A stretch of DNA of 15,454 bases from an uncultured Prevotellaceae bacterium (GTDB lineage Bacteria; Bacteroidota; Bacteroidia; Bacteroidales; Bacteroidaceae), in NCBI GenBank assembly GCA_937893145.1, contig CALBJW010000092.1:1-15454 (forward strand), in the 5' to 3' direction. Shown here piece by piece: positions 1 to 7,714 of this stretch. Below the pieces are notes generated by a model. That model searched no databases. It had not been told where the DNA came from and was given only the letters and a program-made list of their open reading frames with translations. The position numbers and the translations under genes were made by a program. The number at the start of each line of letters is the position of its first letter. Positions within the stretch are counted from its first letter, which is position 1.

Positions 1-42
1 CAAACATACGGAAGATTGATCTCATTCTTCCGTATGTTTTTG
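1..42. terminator. Intrinsic terminator of a gene left of the window
   Basis: A perfect 14-bp stem (2-15 pairing with 26-39, AAACATACGGAAGA and its complement) closes a 10-nt loop and runs into a short T tract (37-41). The A-rich 5' flank means it could also work on the other strand. No gene end is visible before it, so the gene it serves lies outside the window. Confidence 0.75.
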
Positions 43-84
43 TCTATACAATAGGATGATTAGGGGGAGCAGATAGGAGTCAAT

Positions 85-105
85 AATTTTGCATTTCGCA
101 AAATT
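85..105. repeat. Short perfect inverted repeat in AT-rich intergenic DNA
   Basis: AATTTTGC (85-92) and its exact complement GCAAAATT (98-105) flank a 5-nt spacer. It is AT-rich and has no clean T tract, so it is a weak hairpin or a possible operator-like dyad. No function can be assigned. Confidence 0.4.
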
Positions 106-116
106 TTATGTGATTT

Positions 117-321
117 TCAAAGTGAATTTTTGTGAAAAAAAACTCACGTCTCAAAGTGTTGATATATAGTTTTTTAACTTCTCAAAGTGAAGAAATTAGT
201 TTTTTTTGCTTAATACCTCTTATGCGTATGCGCATAGGGAAGGTATATTAGTAAAAAACTCACTTTTATCACATTCAACATTTAAGGCATTAGTTTTCAA
301 AGTTTTACATTGTGAGTTTTT
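117..321. repeat. Degenerate direct and inverted repeat cluster in the 5' intergenic region
   Basis: This is the main content of the 1-639 region besides the terminator and promoter. The motif TCAAAGTG starts at 117, 151 and 182 (steps of 34 and 31 nt), with a partial copy TCAAAGT at 297. Each is followed about 10-17 nt later by a run such as AGTTTTTT. The motif AAAAAACTCAC occurs at 137-147 and 253-263 and appears inverted as GTGAGTTTTT at 312-321. Positions 213-246 form a hairpin (ATACC and TATGCG pairing with CGCATA and GGTAT around TATG), and its flanks continue as an imperfect inverted repeat from about 187 to 272. No ORF of useful length is present. It may be a decayed mobile fold-back element or a regulatory region with repeated binding sites; the sequence does not decide. 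Confidence 0.5.
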
Positions 322-478
322 CATTTCAAAACATCACACAGAAACTTATAATTTCTTATATTAAACAATGTTTTGCCGAATTAGGCACTTATTTGTTGTT
401 TTCATTAGATTCTTTTAGCTGATTGGAGTCACGGGATTGAATGAAAAGTGTTTTTTATCAAAAAAACAGCCCAATCAT

Positions 479-509
479 TTTGCAGTTCAACAAATAATCA
501 CTACCTTTG
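479..509 (+). promoter_or_regulatory. Bacteroidetes-type promoter for the large secreted protein gene
   Basis: A TTTG element (479-482) is followed after 19 nt by TACCTTTG (502-509). This fits the Bacteroidetes primary sigma consensus, with a -33 TTTG and a -7 TAnnTTTG. Transcription should start near 514-518, leaving about 125 nt of leader before the ATG at 640. No other match to this consensus was noticed near a gene start in the window. Confidence 0.75.
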
Positions 510-524
510 TGCCTGTTAAGAAGA

Positions 525-611
525 ATGAAAAACAAGAAGCGCTTTATACTGAACACTGAAGAACTGAAACTGCTGAACCGAGTGCTCCTAATGATGATGA
601 AAAAACAATAA
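525..611 (+). CDS. Possible 28-aa leader peptide ORF
   Basis: Immediately after the promoter, an ATG at 525 opens a 28-codon ORF ending in TAA at 609-611, 28 bp before the start of the large gene. The peptide starts MKNKKRFILN, has a leucine-rich middle (EELKLLNRVLL) and ends MMMKKQ. It would be translated almost from the 5' end of the transcript. Against it, the middle lies over short repeats of ACTGAA (548-570), so the open frame may be chance, and no ribosome-binding site stands out. If translated it could couple to or attenuate the downstream gene. I do not recognise it. Confidence 0.3.
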   Translation: MKNKKRFILNTEELKLLNRVLLMMMKKQ

Positions 612-639
612 CAAATAACTAATCTAAACTAATCAATCA

Positions 640-3600
640 ATGATGAAATTAAAACATTTACTTGCTTTGGCAGCGGTAGCTGTTGGAAGCAGTGCATTAG
701 CACAAACTGATGTGACAAGTCAGTATTTGGTGAATGCGGACTTTGAGGAAACCTATGAAGTTATGCCTAACTCTGGTGTGTCAAGTGACCGTGCAATTTA
801 TCAACCTAATGGATGGACTGTAACACGAACTAATGGAGAAGCGAACGATATTACTTGTCTAAAATCTGGAGATCTTTCTTGGCAGCAAAAGTTCACGCCT
901 GCCAATTCAAATGGAGGCAGTCAGACTTTTTGGATCCGTTATCGTTGGGGAAATAGCGAAATCATTTCGCTCTCTCAAAAAGTAACTCTTCCTGCGGGTA
1001 AGTATTGGGTTTCTGCTGATGGTATCAAGAACTCATCAAAGGGAACAAGCGTGTTAGAAGCTAATGGCATATCTGTTTCTTTTATAGAAAACTCTTGGAA
1101 AACAAAAACTGTTGAGTTTGAAATTTATGAAAAGACAGAAGTGACTATAGTTCTCAAGGCGACACAAAAAGAACAAGCAGAATCTATTTTTGGTTGGGAT
1201 AATGTAAAGATAGAACGCTCAGACTTTGTTCTTTATTCTAACGCTCAAAATCTCAACTTTGAAGAAGGAGTCCTTAGTGTAAATGTTCGCACAGCAGCAA
1301 ATGATAAAAAAGACTCTGATGTTTCTGGTATGCAGCCTGTAAACGGATGGGTTATTCCATCGGGAATCAATGGAGCCACTGATAATCACGCTTCCGGTGT
1401 GTTTGCGTATGAAAGTACAAACTTTAATGGAGGGCCTGGTTATACTGCTCCTGCAAAGGCAACAAGCGAAAGTACAGGTAATGCACTTGGTATCCTTGCG
1501 GTGTGGGGCTCTACTACTCAGTATGTCCAGTATGTTGATTTCCCTGCTGGTTCATATACTTTAACAGTTCCAGTTTTTAATACTGGTGGTACAAAGGCCA
1601 TCAAAAACCTTATCGGCTTTGTTGAGAGTGATGGTACTACTCACTACGCTTCAACAACACAATATCCTGTAGGACAATGGTACACAGAGCAGATTAGCTT
1701 TACACTTGATTCTGAGACTAGGGGGTATCTCTCTCTCGGTGTTACATCTTTAGGTGAAGGTTCTGGCAGTAATCCACACCTTTTTATTGATGGTGTTACG
1801 ATTGGTAGTCTTGATATTGCTGCATGGACTAATGCAAAAACAGAAGCACAGAACGCTCTTGATTTGTACAATGAAGAGTATGCAGCAACAGAGCGTCAGG
1901 CTGTAATTGTTGCAATGGCAGCATCAGATCCAACTTCTGCAACTCAAATGGAGGCAATGGTAAACGATTTGAACGCAAAGGTTGCAACTTATAAGGTTAA
2001 AGCTGCAAATGAGAAACTTGTTGAAGGCAAAAAAGATTTGACCGATGCCATTGCTCGTATTAAGGCAGAGTATCTACATTCAAGTGCTGATTTGTTAAAA
2101 ACAGATATCTCAAAATGGCCAAGTTCAACATTTGTTGCTAATAACGGCTCTGAGCATTGGAGCGGTCAAAAGACTAATTACTACGAGCAGACAGGAGCGC
2201 AATGGGGTCAAGATTCATGGAGTATTAGTGCTGAAAACACTTTAAATCTTCCTGCAGGTAAGTATGCGTTTGTGGTAACAGCTCGTGCAAGTGAGGGTGC
2301 TACATCAAAAATGACTGTTAATGACACAGAAGTTGTACTCAGCAATGTAGGTTCTGTAGGTCGTGGTATTGCAACAAACGGAGAGGCAACATACGAAAAT
2401 ACTAAGACTTATGCCCGAAACAATGAAGGTTTTGGTTGGGAATATGCGTATGTTGAGTTCGAATTGGCAGAGGCAAAAGATGTAACATTTAAGTTTGAAG
2501 CTTCTGCAAACGCAAAACAGCAGTGGGTAAGTATCGCCAATCCTGTACTGTATTATGATGGTACTGCTGCTGGTAATTTGGATCTTGTTGCTGCAAAGGC
2601 AGCACTCCTTGAAAGTGCTAATGCAGTTACAGTTCCAACTGCTAATATTGGTGATGCCGCATTCCAGTACCCAACTGAAGCAATTGCTACAATCAATTCT
2701 ATTCTTAATAATGCTAAGGAAGTAGCGGAAAGTGCAACATCGACAATAGATGAGGTAAATGATGCAAAGGCTGCAGTTGCTGCAATCAAAATCCCTGCAC
2801 TCAATGCTCCTGCAGAGGGACAGAAATTCCACATCGCAATTTCTTTCGATGGCTATACTTATAACAACCATCCATTTGAACCAAATCAAAACAAGACTGG
2901 TGGCATATCTATTCCACGAGTTGATTATACAGGTAAGGACTATCGCTGGAACGCATTTACTTTTACTCCTGTTGATGGTGTGGAGAATGCTTATACAATT
3001 AGCATTGTGGATTCAGAGGGTACAACTTGGTATGTTTGTACAGGTAAGCAAGCTAATGGTAATAGTGAAGTTCAAATCCGAATGAGTAATGATGCAGAGA
3101 AGTCTCTTCCTGTCATTGTTAGTCCTACTGCTAAAAAAGATATTTATAATTTGAAGAATAGTAGGTCTAATAATAGTCTTATTGGATGTCAGGATGATAA
3201 CCAAGAATATGGTGGTCTTTACACTTGTAATGCTCACAATGATATAACAATTTCCGAAGCTCAGGAAGCTACTGCTACTCTCGCTATCTCGGATGCACAG
3301 TATGGTACATTCATTGCTCCATTCGATGTAGCAGAGATTCCAGAAGGTGTGACAGTTTACACTTGCGAAGAAATTAAGGATAATACTCTTAATCTTGTGG
3401 AGGAAAATGCTATCAAGGCTAACACTGCTTACATCGTAAGTGCAGAAGAGGCGATTAGTGCATCTCTCTCAGGTTGGGGTCTTGCTACAAAGGATGCTTA
3501 CGATACTGGTGTTCTCACTGGTTCTTATGTAAAGGCTCAGGTGGCAGCTGGTAAGTACCTCCTCCAGAACAACAACGATAAGGTAGGTTTCTACTGTGTA

Positions 3601-3846
3601 CCAGAAGAAGGTGATGCACTTTATATCGGTGCTAACCGCTGTTACCTCACAGCTCCTGAAACTGCAGAAGAGGGTAAGGCATTCTACTTCGACAACGCAA
3701 CTGCTATCGAGGCTATCAATGCTCTCGCTGCTGGCAATGTGAAGGCTATCTACAATGCTGCTGGTGCTGCACAGAAGAACCTCGTACGCGGTCTTAACAT
3801 CGTGAAGACTGCCGACGGCAAGACTGTAAAGGTTATGGTAAAGTAA
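640..3846 (+). CDS. Large secreted multidomain protein, unknown function
   Basis: A 1068-aa exported protein that I cannot assign a function. Residues 1-21 are a signal peptide with a likely cut after ALA, before QTD; there is no lipobox cysteine. By eye it contains two beta-rich jelly-roll-like modules (about 28-192 and 203-388, each with a 'LPAGKY' or 'FPAGSY' strand and ending near a 'DNVKI' or 'DGVTI' strand) and an alanine-rich helical linker (about 393-477). A third jelly-roll-like module (about 480-640, again 'LPAGKY') is followed by a second helical linker (642-722), a Trp/Tyr/Asn-rich beta segment (about 726-870) and a beta domain containing 'YGTFIAPFDV' (about 875-1020). The tail has 'IYNAAG...RGLNIVK...KTVKVMVK', resembling Prevotella surface-protein C-termini and loosely a type IX secretion sorting domain. 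No glycosidase or peptidase active-site signature was recognised; carbohydrate binding or adhesion is inference. The gene has its own promoter at 479-509. ATG at 643 is an equally good start. Confidence 0.85.
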   Translation: MMKLKHLLALAAVAVGSSALAQTDVTSQYLVNADFEETYEVMPNSGVSSDRAIYQPNGWTVTRTNGEANDITCLKSGDLSWQQKFTPANSNGGSQTFWIRYRWGNSEIISLSQKVTLPAGKYWVSADGIKNSSKGTSVLEANGISVSFIENSWKTKTVEFEIYEKTEVTIVLKATQKEQAESIFGWDNVKIERSDFVLYSNAQNLNFEEGVLSVNVRTAANDKKDSDVSGMQPVNGWVIPSGINGATDNHASGVFAYESTNFNGGPGYTAPAKATSESTGNALGILAVWGSTTQYVQYVDFPAGSYTLTVPVFNTGGTKAIKNLIGFVESDGTTHYASTTQYPVGQWYTEQISFTLDSETRGYLSLGVTSLGEGSGSNPHLFIDGVTIGSLDIAAWTNAKTEAQNALDLYNEEYAATERQAVIVAMAASDPTSATQMEAMVNDLNAKVATYKVKAANEKLVEGKKDLTDAIARIKAEYLHSSADLLKTDISKWPSSTFVANNGSEHWSGQKTNYYEQTGAQWGQDSWSISAENTLNLPAGKYAFVVTARASEGATSKMTVNDTEVVLSNVGSVGRGIATNGEATYENTKTYARNNEGFGWEYAYVEFELAEAKDVTFKFEASANAKQQWVSIANPVLYYDGTAAGNLDLVAAKAALLESANAVTVPTANIGDAAFQYPTEAIATINSILNNAKEVAESATSTIDEVNDAKAAVAAIKIPALNAPAEGQKFHIAISFDGYTYNNHPFEPNQNKTGGISIPRVDYTGKDYRWNAFTFTPVDGVENAYTISIVDSEGTTWYVCTGKQANGNSEVQIRMSNDAEKSLPVIVSPTAKKDIYNLKNSRSNNSLIGCQDDNQEYGGLYTCNAHNDITISEAQEATATLAISDAQYGTFIAPFDVAEIPEGVTVYTCEEIKDNTLNLVEENAIKANTAYIVSAEEAISASLSGWGLATKDAYDTGVLTGSYVKAQVAAGKYLLQNNNDKVGFYCVPEEGDALYIGANRCYLTAPETAEEGKAFYFDNATAIEAINALAAGNVKAIYNAAGAAQKNLVRGLNIVKTADGKTVKVMVK

Positions 3847-3898
3847 TACAAGTTTCTTTCTGCGAAAGCGCTTTGCGATAACGCAAGCTCAACTTGTA
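3847..3898 (+). repeat. Structured inverted repeat after the large gene
   Basis: TACAAGTT directly after the stop codon (3847-3854) pairs perfectly with AACTTGTA (3891-3898). The enclosed 36 nt contain the palindrome AAAGCGCTTT and a small TTGCG/CGCAA hairpin. No T tract follows, so it looks less like a terminator than an mRNA processing or stability element that lets transcription reach the 61-aa gene. Confidence 0.5.
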
Positions 3899-3899
3899 A

Positions 3900-3965
3900 G
3901 TGAAAAGTGAAGAGTGAAGAGTGAAAAATTGGCTTCCGCCTTGGTGCAGGAGCAGTTTACACTCC
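3900..3965 (+). repeat. GTGAAGA heptad repeat, half-copy of the 8721-8863 element
   Basis: Four 7-nt units (GTGAAAA, GTGAAGA, GTGAAGA, GTGAAAA; 3900-3927) lead into ATTGGCTTCCGCC and then AGTTTACACTCC (3954-3965). The same order, GTGAARAATTNGCTNCCG followed by AGTTTACNCTCC, occurs at 8744-8777. The two loci therefore carry members of one dispersed family. This copy lacks the inverted right arm present in the other. Confidence 0.65.
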
Positions 3966-4009
3966 ACTCAAAATGACGAAATGAACAACTTAAAACGAAT
4001 TATTTGATT

Positions 4010-4195
4010 ATGAAGAAAACATATATTTCTCCAATGATTGAGACGGACGACCTCTGCTCAGACAACTTCTGTCTCGATATCATCGCAGGTTCAAATGGTG
4101 ATGCGGTTAAGACTGGTGACGAGAACGGTGACGGTCTCGCTAAGGAACGCAACAACTTCGAACTCGAACAGTTCAACGATTGGGGTAGCCTCTAA
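4010..4195 (+). CDS. Small acidic protein of unknown function (61 aa)
   Basis: The ATG at 4010 is the likely start; an in-frame TTG six bases upstream is less convincing. The product starts MKKTYISPMIETDDLC and continues with FCLDIIAGSNGD, then a Gly/Asp/Glu-rich stretch (TGDENGDG), ending in NFELEQFNDWGSL. It has two cysteines (16 and 21), no hydrophobic signal peptide and no transmembrane segment. From memory, short proteins opening 'MKK.YI.P' with an acidic, Trp-containing end are frequent in Prevotella and Bacteroides genomes, often without assigned function. It lies 163 bp after the large secreted protein gene with no promoter noticed between them, so co-transcription is plausible. The 'IIAGS' segment recalls a leader/core junction of a processed peptide, but no modifying or processing enzyme is nearby, so that is speculation. 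Confidence 0.75.
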   Translation: MKKTYISPMIETDDLCSDNFCLDIIAGSNGDAVKTGDENGDGLAKERNNFELEQFNDWGSL

Positions 4196-4220
4196 GAGAT
4201 ACGCCCGAACATAATACAAG

Positions 4221-4256
4221 AAAGGCACGGTGAACATACTCGTTCACCGTGCCTTT
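4221..4256. terminator. Bidirectional intrinsic terminator between convergent units
   Basis: A perfect 15-bp stem (4221-4235 with 4242-4256, AAAGGCACGGTGAAC and its complement) surrounds the 6-nt loop ATACTC. It lies 25 bp after the plus-strand 61-aa gene and 23 bp after the end of the minus-strand galactosidase gene. T-rich sequence follows the stem on both strands, so it can end transcription from both sides. Confidence 0.92.
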
Positions 4257-4279
4257 TATGCTGTTTGTTGAAAATGCGT

Positions 4280-6511
4280 TTACTCTGCTTCGAGATAGAT
4301 TACTCTGCTCGACCAGTCGTTCTTCTTGTTGTGGTCCACATTGTGGCTATATGGCATCTCAAGACCATTCTGCATGAGGTAGGCACCTGTGAATGACTTG
4401 CCCTCAACAGGGAGTGGAGTGTTGTCGATGCGGTTAAGCTCGTGTACCTTGTATGACTTGTTAGGGTCGAGACCTGCCATCTTCACTACTGGGAAGTGCT
4501 GGTTCTGGAATGTCTCAAGCTTGTACCAGTAGAACACTGCCTTCTGCTTGTTCTCGCTTACATACATGAGCGATGCAAGGTTGTCGCCTGCGTATGGAGA
4601 GTGGAGACGGTAGAGGTCACCAAACTGAACGACAGGGCGAATCATCTTGTAGTCTGTGATAGCCTGGCGGCAGAGTGCCTTCTCCTCGTCTGTCATGTGC
4701 TTTGGCTGAATCTCCATACCGAGACGACCGCTCATGGCTACATCACAACGAAGCTTGAGCGATGTGGTGCGCTGGATGGTGTGGTTTGGTACGGCTGAGA
4801 TGTGGCTTGCCATTGCGATAGCAGGGAAGAAGTATGATGTGCCCCACTGCATGTAGATACGCTGGAGAGCATCTGTATTGTCTGATACCCAGAACTCATC
4901 GAAGTAAGGGAGGAGTCCGTATGTAGCACGACCACCACCAGAGGCGCAGTCCTGAATGACTACATCTGGATACTTGGCACGCACGCGCTCGCATACCTTG
5001 ATGAGACCACGATGGTATTCGATGTAGAGGTGGCTCTGGTCTGCCTTTGAGAGATACTGGCTACCGTGGTTCATGACTGGTGCGTTAGCATCCCACTTGA
5101 TGTATGCAATCTCAGGGTACTTTGTGAGGAGGTTGTCAACGATGCCGAACACGAAGTCCTGAACCTTTGGATTAGCGAGGTCGAGCACTACCTGTGTGCC
5201 ACCACGACCAAGCACTGGCTCACGACCTGGTGCCTTGAGAATCCAGTCTGGATGCTTCTCGTAGAGTTCGCTGGTTGTGTTTGCCATCTCTGGTTCAATC
5301 CAGATACCGAACTTCACTCCGTTCTTCTTAGCGTCGCTCACAAGGCGCTCAATGCCTTCAGGAAGCTTCTTTGTGTCAACAACCCAGTCGCCAAGAGCAG
5401 CGTTGTCTGTGAGGCGGCGATGCTTGTCACCAAACCAACCATCGTCCATCACGAAGAGTTCACCACCCATAGATGCGATGTCGTGCATCATCTGGTCCAT
5501 ACCCTCGTGGTTGATGTCGAAATAGACTCCTTCCCATGAGTTGAGGAGGATGTTACGCTCCTTATCGCCGTGGCGAAGCTGGTACTTGCGAGCCCAGCGG
5601 TGGAAGTTGCGGCTGGCACCTGAGAGTCCTTCGTTAGAGAATGTGTATGCAACATGTGGAGTAGTGAATGTCTCGCCCTTCTTGAGGTGATACTCAGAGT
5701 TGTCTGGGTTGATACCTGCAAAGTAGTAGTGGAACTCAGAGTCGTCTGTATCTACTGTGATGCGGTAGTTGCCTGAATAGAGGAGGGCAGTACCGATGAC
5801 ATCGCCTGTGTTCTCCTGTCCAGGACCATCGAGAGCAAACATCACCTCGCTGCGGTCGCTTGTGGCGTTGCGAAGTCCGTCCTTGTTCTTGATTTCGAGA
5901 AGTCCGTTCTGGAGCTTGTCGCATGAGAGCTGAGCCTCGCTTGCCCATGAACCGTGGAAGTGGTGAGCATGAACATTGTTGCGGCGGATTGGCATACATG
6001 AAGAGTAGAACTGTGTGAGTGTGACAGTTGCCTTCTCTGCATTGTTGTAGTCGGTCCAGCACTCAATCATATCTACATCCTCGTATGCTTGATAGTAGAG
6101 GTGTGCGATAGAAGGGTAGAGTGGGTCCTTGAGTGTGATGGTGAGGCGTTCACCCTTGCGAGTAGCACCGTTAGGAGCCTTCTCTGTGATAGGAGTCTTC
6201 TTGTAGTCCTCAACGAGAAGCTGAGTGGAGAGGTTGCCGTCTGCATGGCGCATGGCAAAGGCTGTCTCGGACTGTGTGTGAGTTGCTCCGTAGGCAGGAT
6301 ATACCTCGAGGTGAGACCAGTTGGCATTTGTAGGCTCAGGAAGTGCTGCGAGTTCCGAAGCGTTGAGCTTTGCACCATAGTAGATGAACTTTGGCTCGCC
6401 ACCTTTCCAGACGTTAAGCACCAATGTGTTGTGTGGAGTGGAAAGCTCTACCTTCTCGGCAGATGCGCTGAGTGTAAAGATGGATGATAGAATTAATAAT
6501 GCTTTTTTCAT
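4280..6511 (-). CDS. Secreted alpha-galactosidase, GH36
   Basis: A 743-aa retaining alpha-galactosidase that would remove alpha-1,6-galactose side groups from galactomannan oligosaccharides. Residues 1-18 form a signal peptide (cut after ASA), with no lipobox, so it is predicted to be periplasmic or secreted. The N-terminal beta-sandwich spans about residues 20-300. The TIM barrel begins near 'LLNSWEGVYFDI' (322-333) and contains 'FVMDDGWFG' (353-361), 'IWIEPEM', the nucleophile Asp474 in 'IKWDAN', 'DCASGGGR' and the acid/base motif 'SDNTDA' (543-548, probably Asp544). The length matches the large, roughly 730-aa bacterial GH36 group. It is the last gene of the minus-strand operon, 104 bp after the first isomerase-gene stop, and is ended by the hairpin at 4221-4256. 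No internal promoter was seen. The specificity is well supported by family motifs; the exact natural substrate is inferred from the locus. Confidence 0.95.
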   Translation of the reverse strand: MKKALLILSSIFTLSASAEKVELSTPHNTLVLNVWKGGEPKFIYYGAKLNASELAALPEPTNANWSHLEVYPAYGATHTQSETAFAMRHADGNLSTQLLVEDYKKTPITEKAPNGATRKGERLTITLKDPLYPSIAHLYYQAYEDVDMIECWTDYNNAEKATVTLTQFYSSCMPIRRNNVHAHHFHGSWASEAQLSCDKLQNGLLEIKNKDGLRNATSDRSEVMFALDGPGQENTGDVIGTALLYSGNYRITVDTDDSEFHYYFAGINPDNSEYHLKKGETFTTPHVAYTFSNEGLSGASRNFHRWARKYQLRHGDKERNILLNSWEGVYFDINHEGMDQMMHDIASMGGELFVMDDGWFGDKHRRLTDNAALGDWVVDTKKLPEGIERLVSDAKKNGVKFGIWIEPEMANTTSELYEKHPDWILKAPGREPVLGRGGTQVVLDLANPKVQDFVFGIVDNLLTKYPEIAYIKWDANAPVMNHGSQYLSKADQSHLYIEYHRGLIKVCERVRAKYPDVVIQDCASGGGRATYGLLPYFDEFWVSDNTDALQRIYMQWGTSYFFPAIAMASHISAVPNHTIQRTTSLKLRCDVAMSGRLGMEIQPKHMTDEEKALCRQAITDYKMIRPVVQFGDLYRLHSPYAGDNLASLMYVSENKQKAVFYWYKLETFQNQHFPVVKMAGLDPNKSYKVHELNRIDNTPLPVEGKSFTGAYLMQNGLEMPYSHNVDHNKKNDWSSRVIYLEAE

Positions 6512-6582
6512 ATAGTTTTTGATTTTGAGTTTTTGCGTTATAGCTTTTCTCTTTCTGTTTTTAAGATATCTCCCAGGCTTGT

Positions 6583-6613
6583 CTCCTTCCCTATGGGGGA
6601 GGTAGGGAGGGGG
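6583..6613. repeat. C-rich/G-rich palindromic repeat, copy 1
   Basis: CTCCTTCCC-TAT-GGGGGAGG followed by TAGGGAGGGGG, directly abutting the stop codon of the mannose-6-phosphate isomerase gene at 6616. It is an imperfect stem with a G-rich tail on the plus strand. It belongs to the family at 10173, 12775 and 14030 and has the same orientation. Its position between two genes of one operon suggests an mRNA-level structure rather than a full terminator. Confidence 0.7.
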
Positions 6614-6615
6614 CT

Positions 6616-7677
6616 CTATTTCTTCGTGATATGGAGGAAGCGTGTCACCTTGTGGCTGAGACTGCGGTCCTTATTGTCGATGAAGGCATCAAGCACTCTG
6701 GATGTCTGTCCACGATGTGGGATGATGTCGTAGTCGGCAATGCAGGCTGGTATGAGACAGCTGTTTCCTTCCTTCAGTTCTATCTCATCGCCCGTTTCTC
6801 GTATCTTGATGGTGCATGTGCCTTTGATGCACATGGAGATGATGAAACTGTCGTACTTGATGAGGTTGCGGTGGAAGGGTTCGGTGAAGTCCGTCACACG
6901 CACATTGAAGTATGGAGAGTTGATTACTCGATTGGCTGTGTTGCAGTCCTCAGAGTAGTGGGTGCGGTAGTCGTCGAGCACATTGAAGTCGAGTGCTTCG
7001 GAAGCAAGTTCGGTGTGCAGTTCGCGAGGCTTACCATCCATACCCGGACGGTTGTAGTCGTAGATGCGATAGGTGACATCCGACGACTGCTGCACTTCAG
7101 CAAGCAGTATGCCTCCACAGATGTCATGTACACGACCTGCAGGCAGGTAGAACACATCTCCAGGATGCACCTCGTGCTTGGCGAGTGAGTCGCAGATATG
7201 TCCGTAGTTGACAAGTTGCTTGTACTTGTCCTTCGCTATCTGTTCCTTGAAACCTGCATAAAGGAAGCTGCCCGGTTCTGCATCTATGATGTACCACATC
7301 TCTGACTTGCCCATCTTCCCATGCACACGCTGTGCCATCTCATCATTAGGATGAACCTGAATGCTGAGGTCCTTCTTGGCATCGATAAACTTGACAAGGA
7401 GCGGGAGTTTGCCTCCATACTTTTTTGCAACAGCCTCGCCAAGTATCTTCACGGGATGGCGTTCTATCACGCTGTTGAGGTCCATGCCTGCATACTTGCC
7501 ATTGCTGACAATGCTGGTGCTTGAAGGCACGGCACTGACCTCCCAACTCTCTCCGATAGGAGTGGAGCCGTATGCGGATTGTATTTCCTCATCCTCGTTC
7601 AGTCCCTTGTATTGGATGAGTCGTTCGCCTCCCCATACTACGGGATGAAGATTTGGTTTGAAAAGGAGTGGATACAT
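6616..7677 (-). CDS. manA: Mannose-6-phosphate isomerase, type I cupin (second of tandem pair)
   Basis: A 353-aa cytoplasmic, zinc-dependent isomerase interconverting mannose-6-phosphate and fructose-6-phosphate. The zinc-site residues of the family are visible: Gln107 and His109 in 'IQVHPND', Glu126 in 'GKSEMWYII' and His184 in 'LPAGRVHDI'. The family motif 'GKPRELH' (216-221) follows. The N-terminus 'PVVWGG' and 'GESWEVS' are typical of short (about 315-330 aa) bacterial enzymes. This copy is somewhat longer, with a C-terminal extension after the cupin ending RFLHITKK. It starts 37 bp after the paralogous gene. It would drain mannose released as phosphate ester into glycolysis; mannose-1-P from the GH130 enzyme would first need a phosphomannomutase, which is not in the window. 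Activity toward a different sugar phosphate cannot be excluded. Confidence 0.93.
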   Translation of the reverse strand: MYPLLFKPNLHPVVWGGERLIQYKGLNEDEEIQSAYGSTPIGESWEVSAVPSSTSIVSNGKYAGMDLNSVIERHPVKILGEAVAKKYGGKLPLLVKFIDAKKDLSIQVHPNDEMAQRVHGKMGKSEMWYIIDAEPGSFLYAGFKEQIAKDKYKQLVNYGHICDSLAKHEVHPGDVFYLPAGRVHDICGGILLAEVQQSSDVTYRIYDYNRPGMDGKPRELHTELASEALDFNVLDDYRTHYSEDCNTANRVINSPYFNVRVTDFTEPFHRNLIKYDSFIISMCIKGTCTIKIRETGDEIELKEGNSCLIPACIADYDIIPHRGQTSRVLDAFIDNKDRSLSHKVTRFLHITKK

Positions 7678-7714
7678 TTTTTCTTTGAAAAAAGTTATGA
7701 GTTATAACTTACAT

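Noticed and set aside
117..321. CRISPR array
   Set aside because: The repeated motif is only about 8 nt, copies diverge, the intervals are themselves similar AT-rich sequence and no cas gene is present.
2305..2889. 194-codon open frame on the minus strand inside the large secreted protein gene
   Set aside because: The translation is Cys/Ser/Ile-rich low-complexity sequence typical of an antisense shadow. It has no promoter or recognisable domain, and the plus-strand gene explains the region.
3847..3898. Rho-independent terminator after the large gene
   Set aside because: The stem is followed by GTGAAAAG rather than a T tract on the plus strand.
4004..4009. Upstream TTG start for the 61-aa protein
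   Set aside because: The ATG at 4010 gives the MKKTYISP start expected for this kind of small protein.
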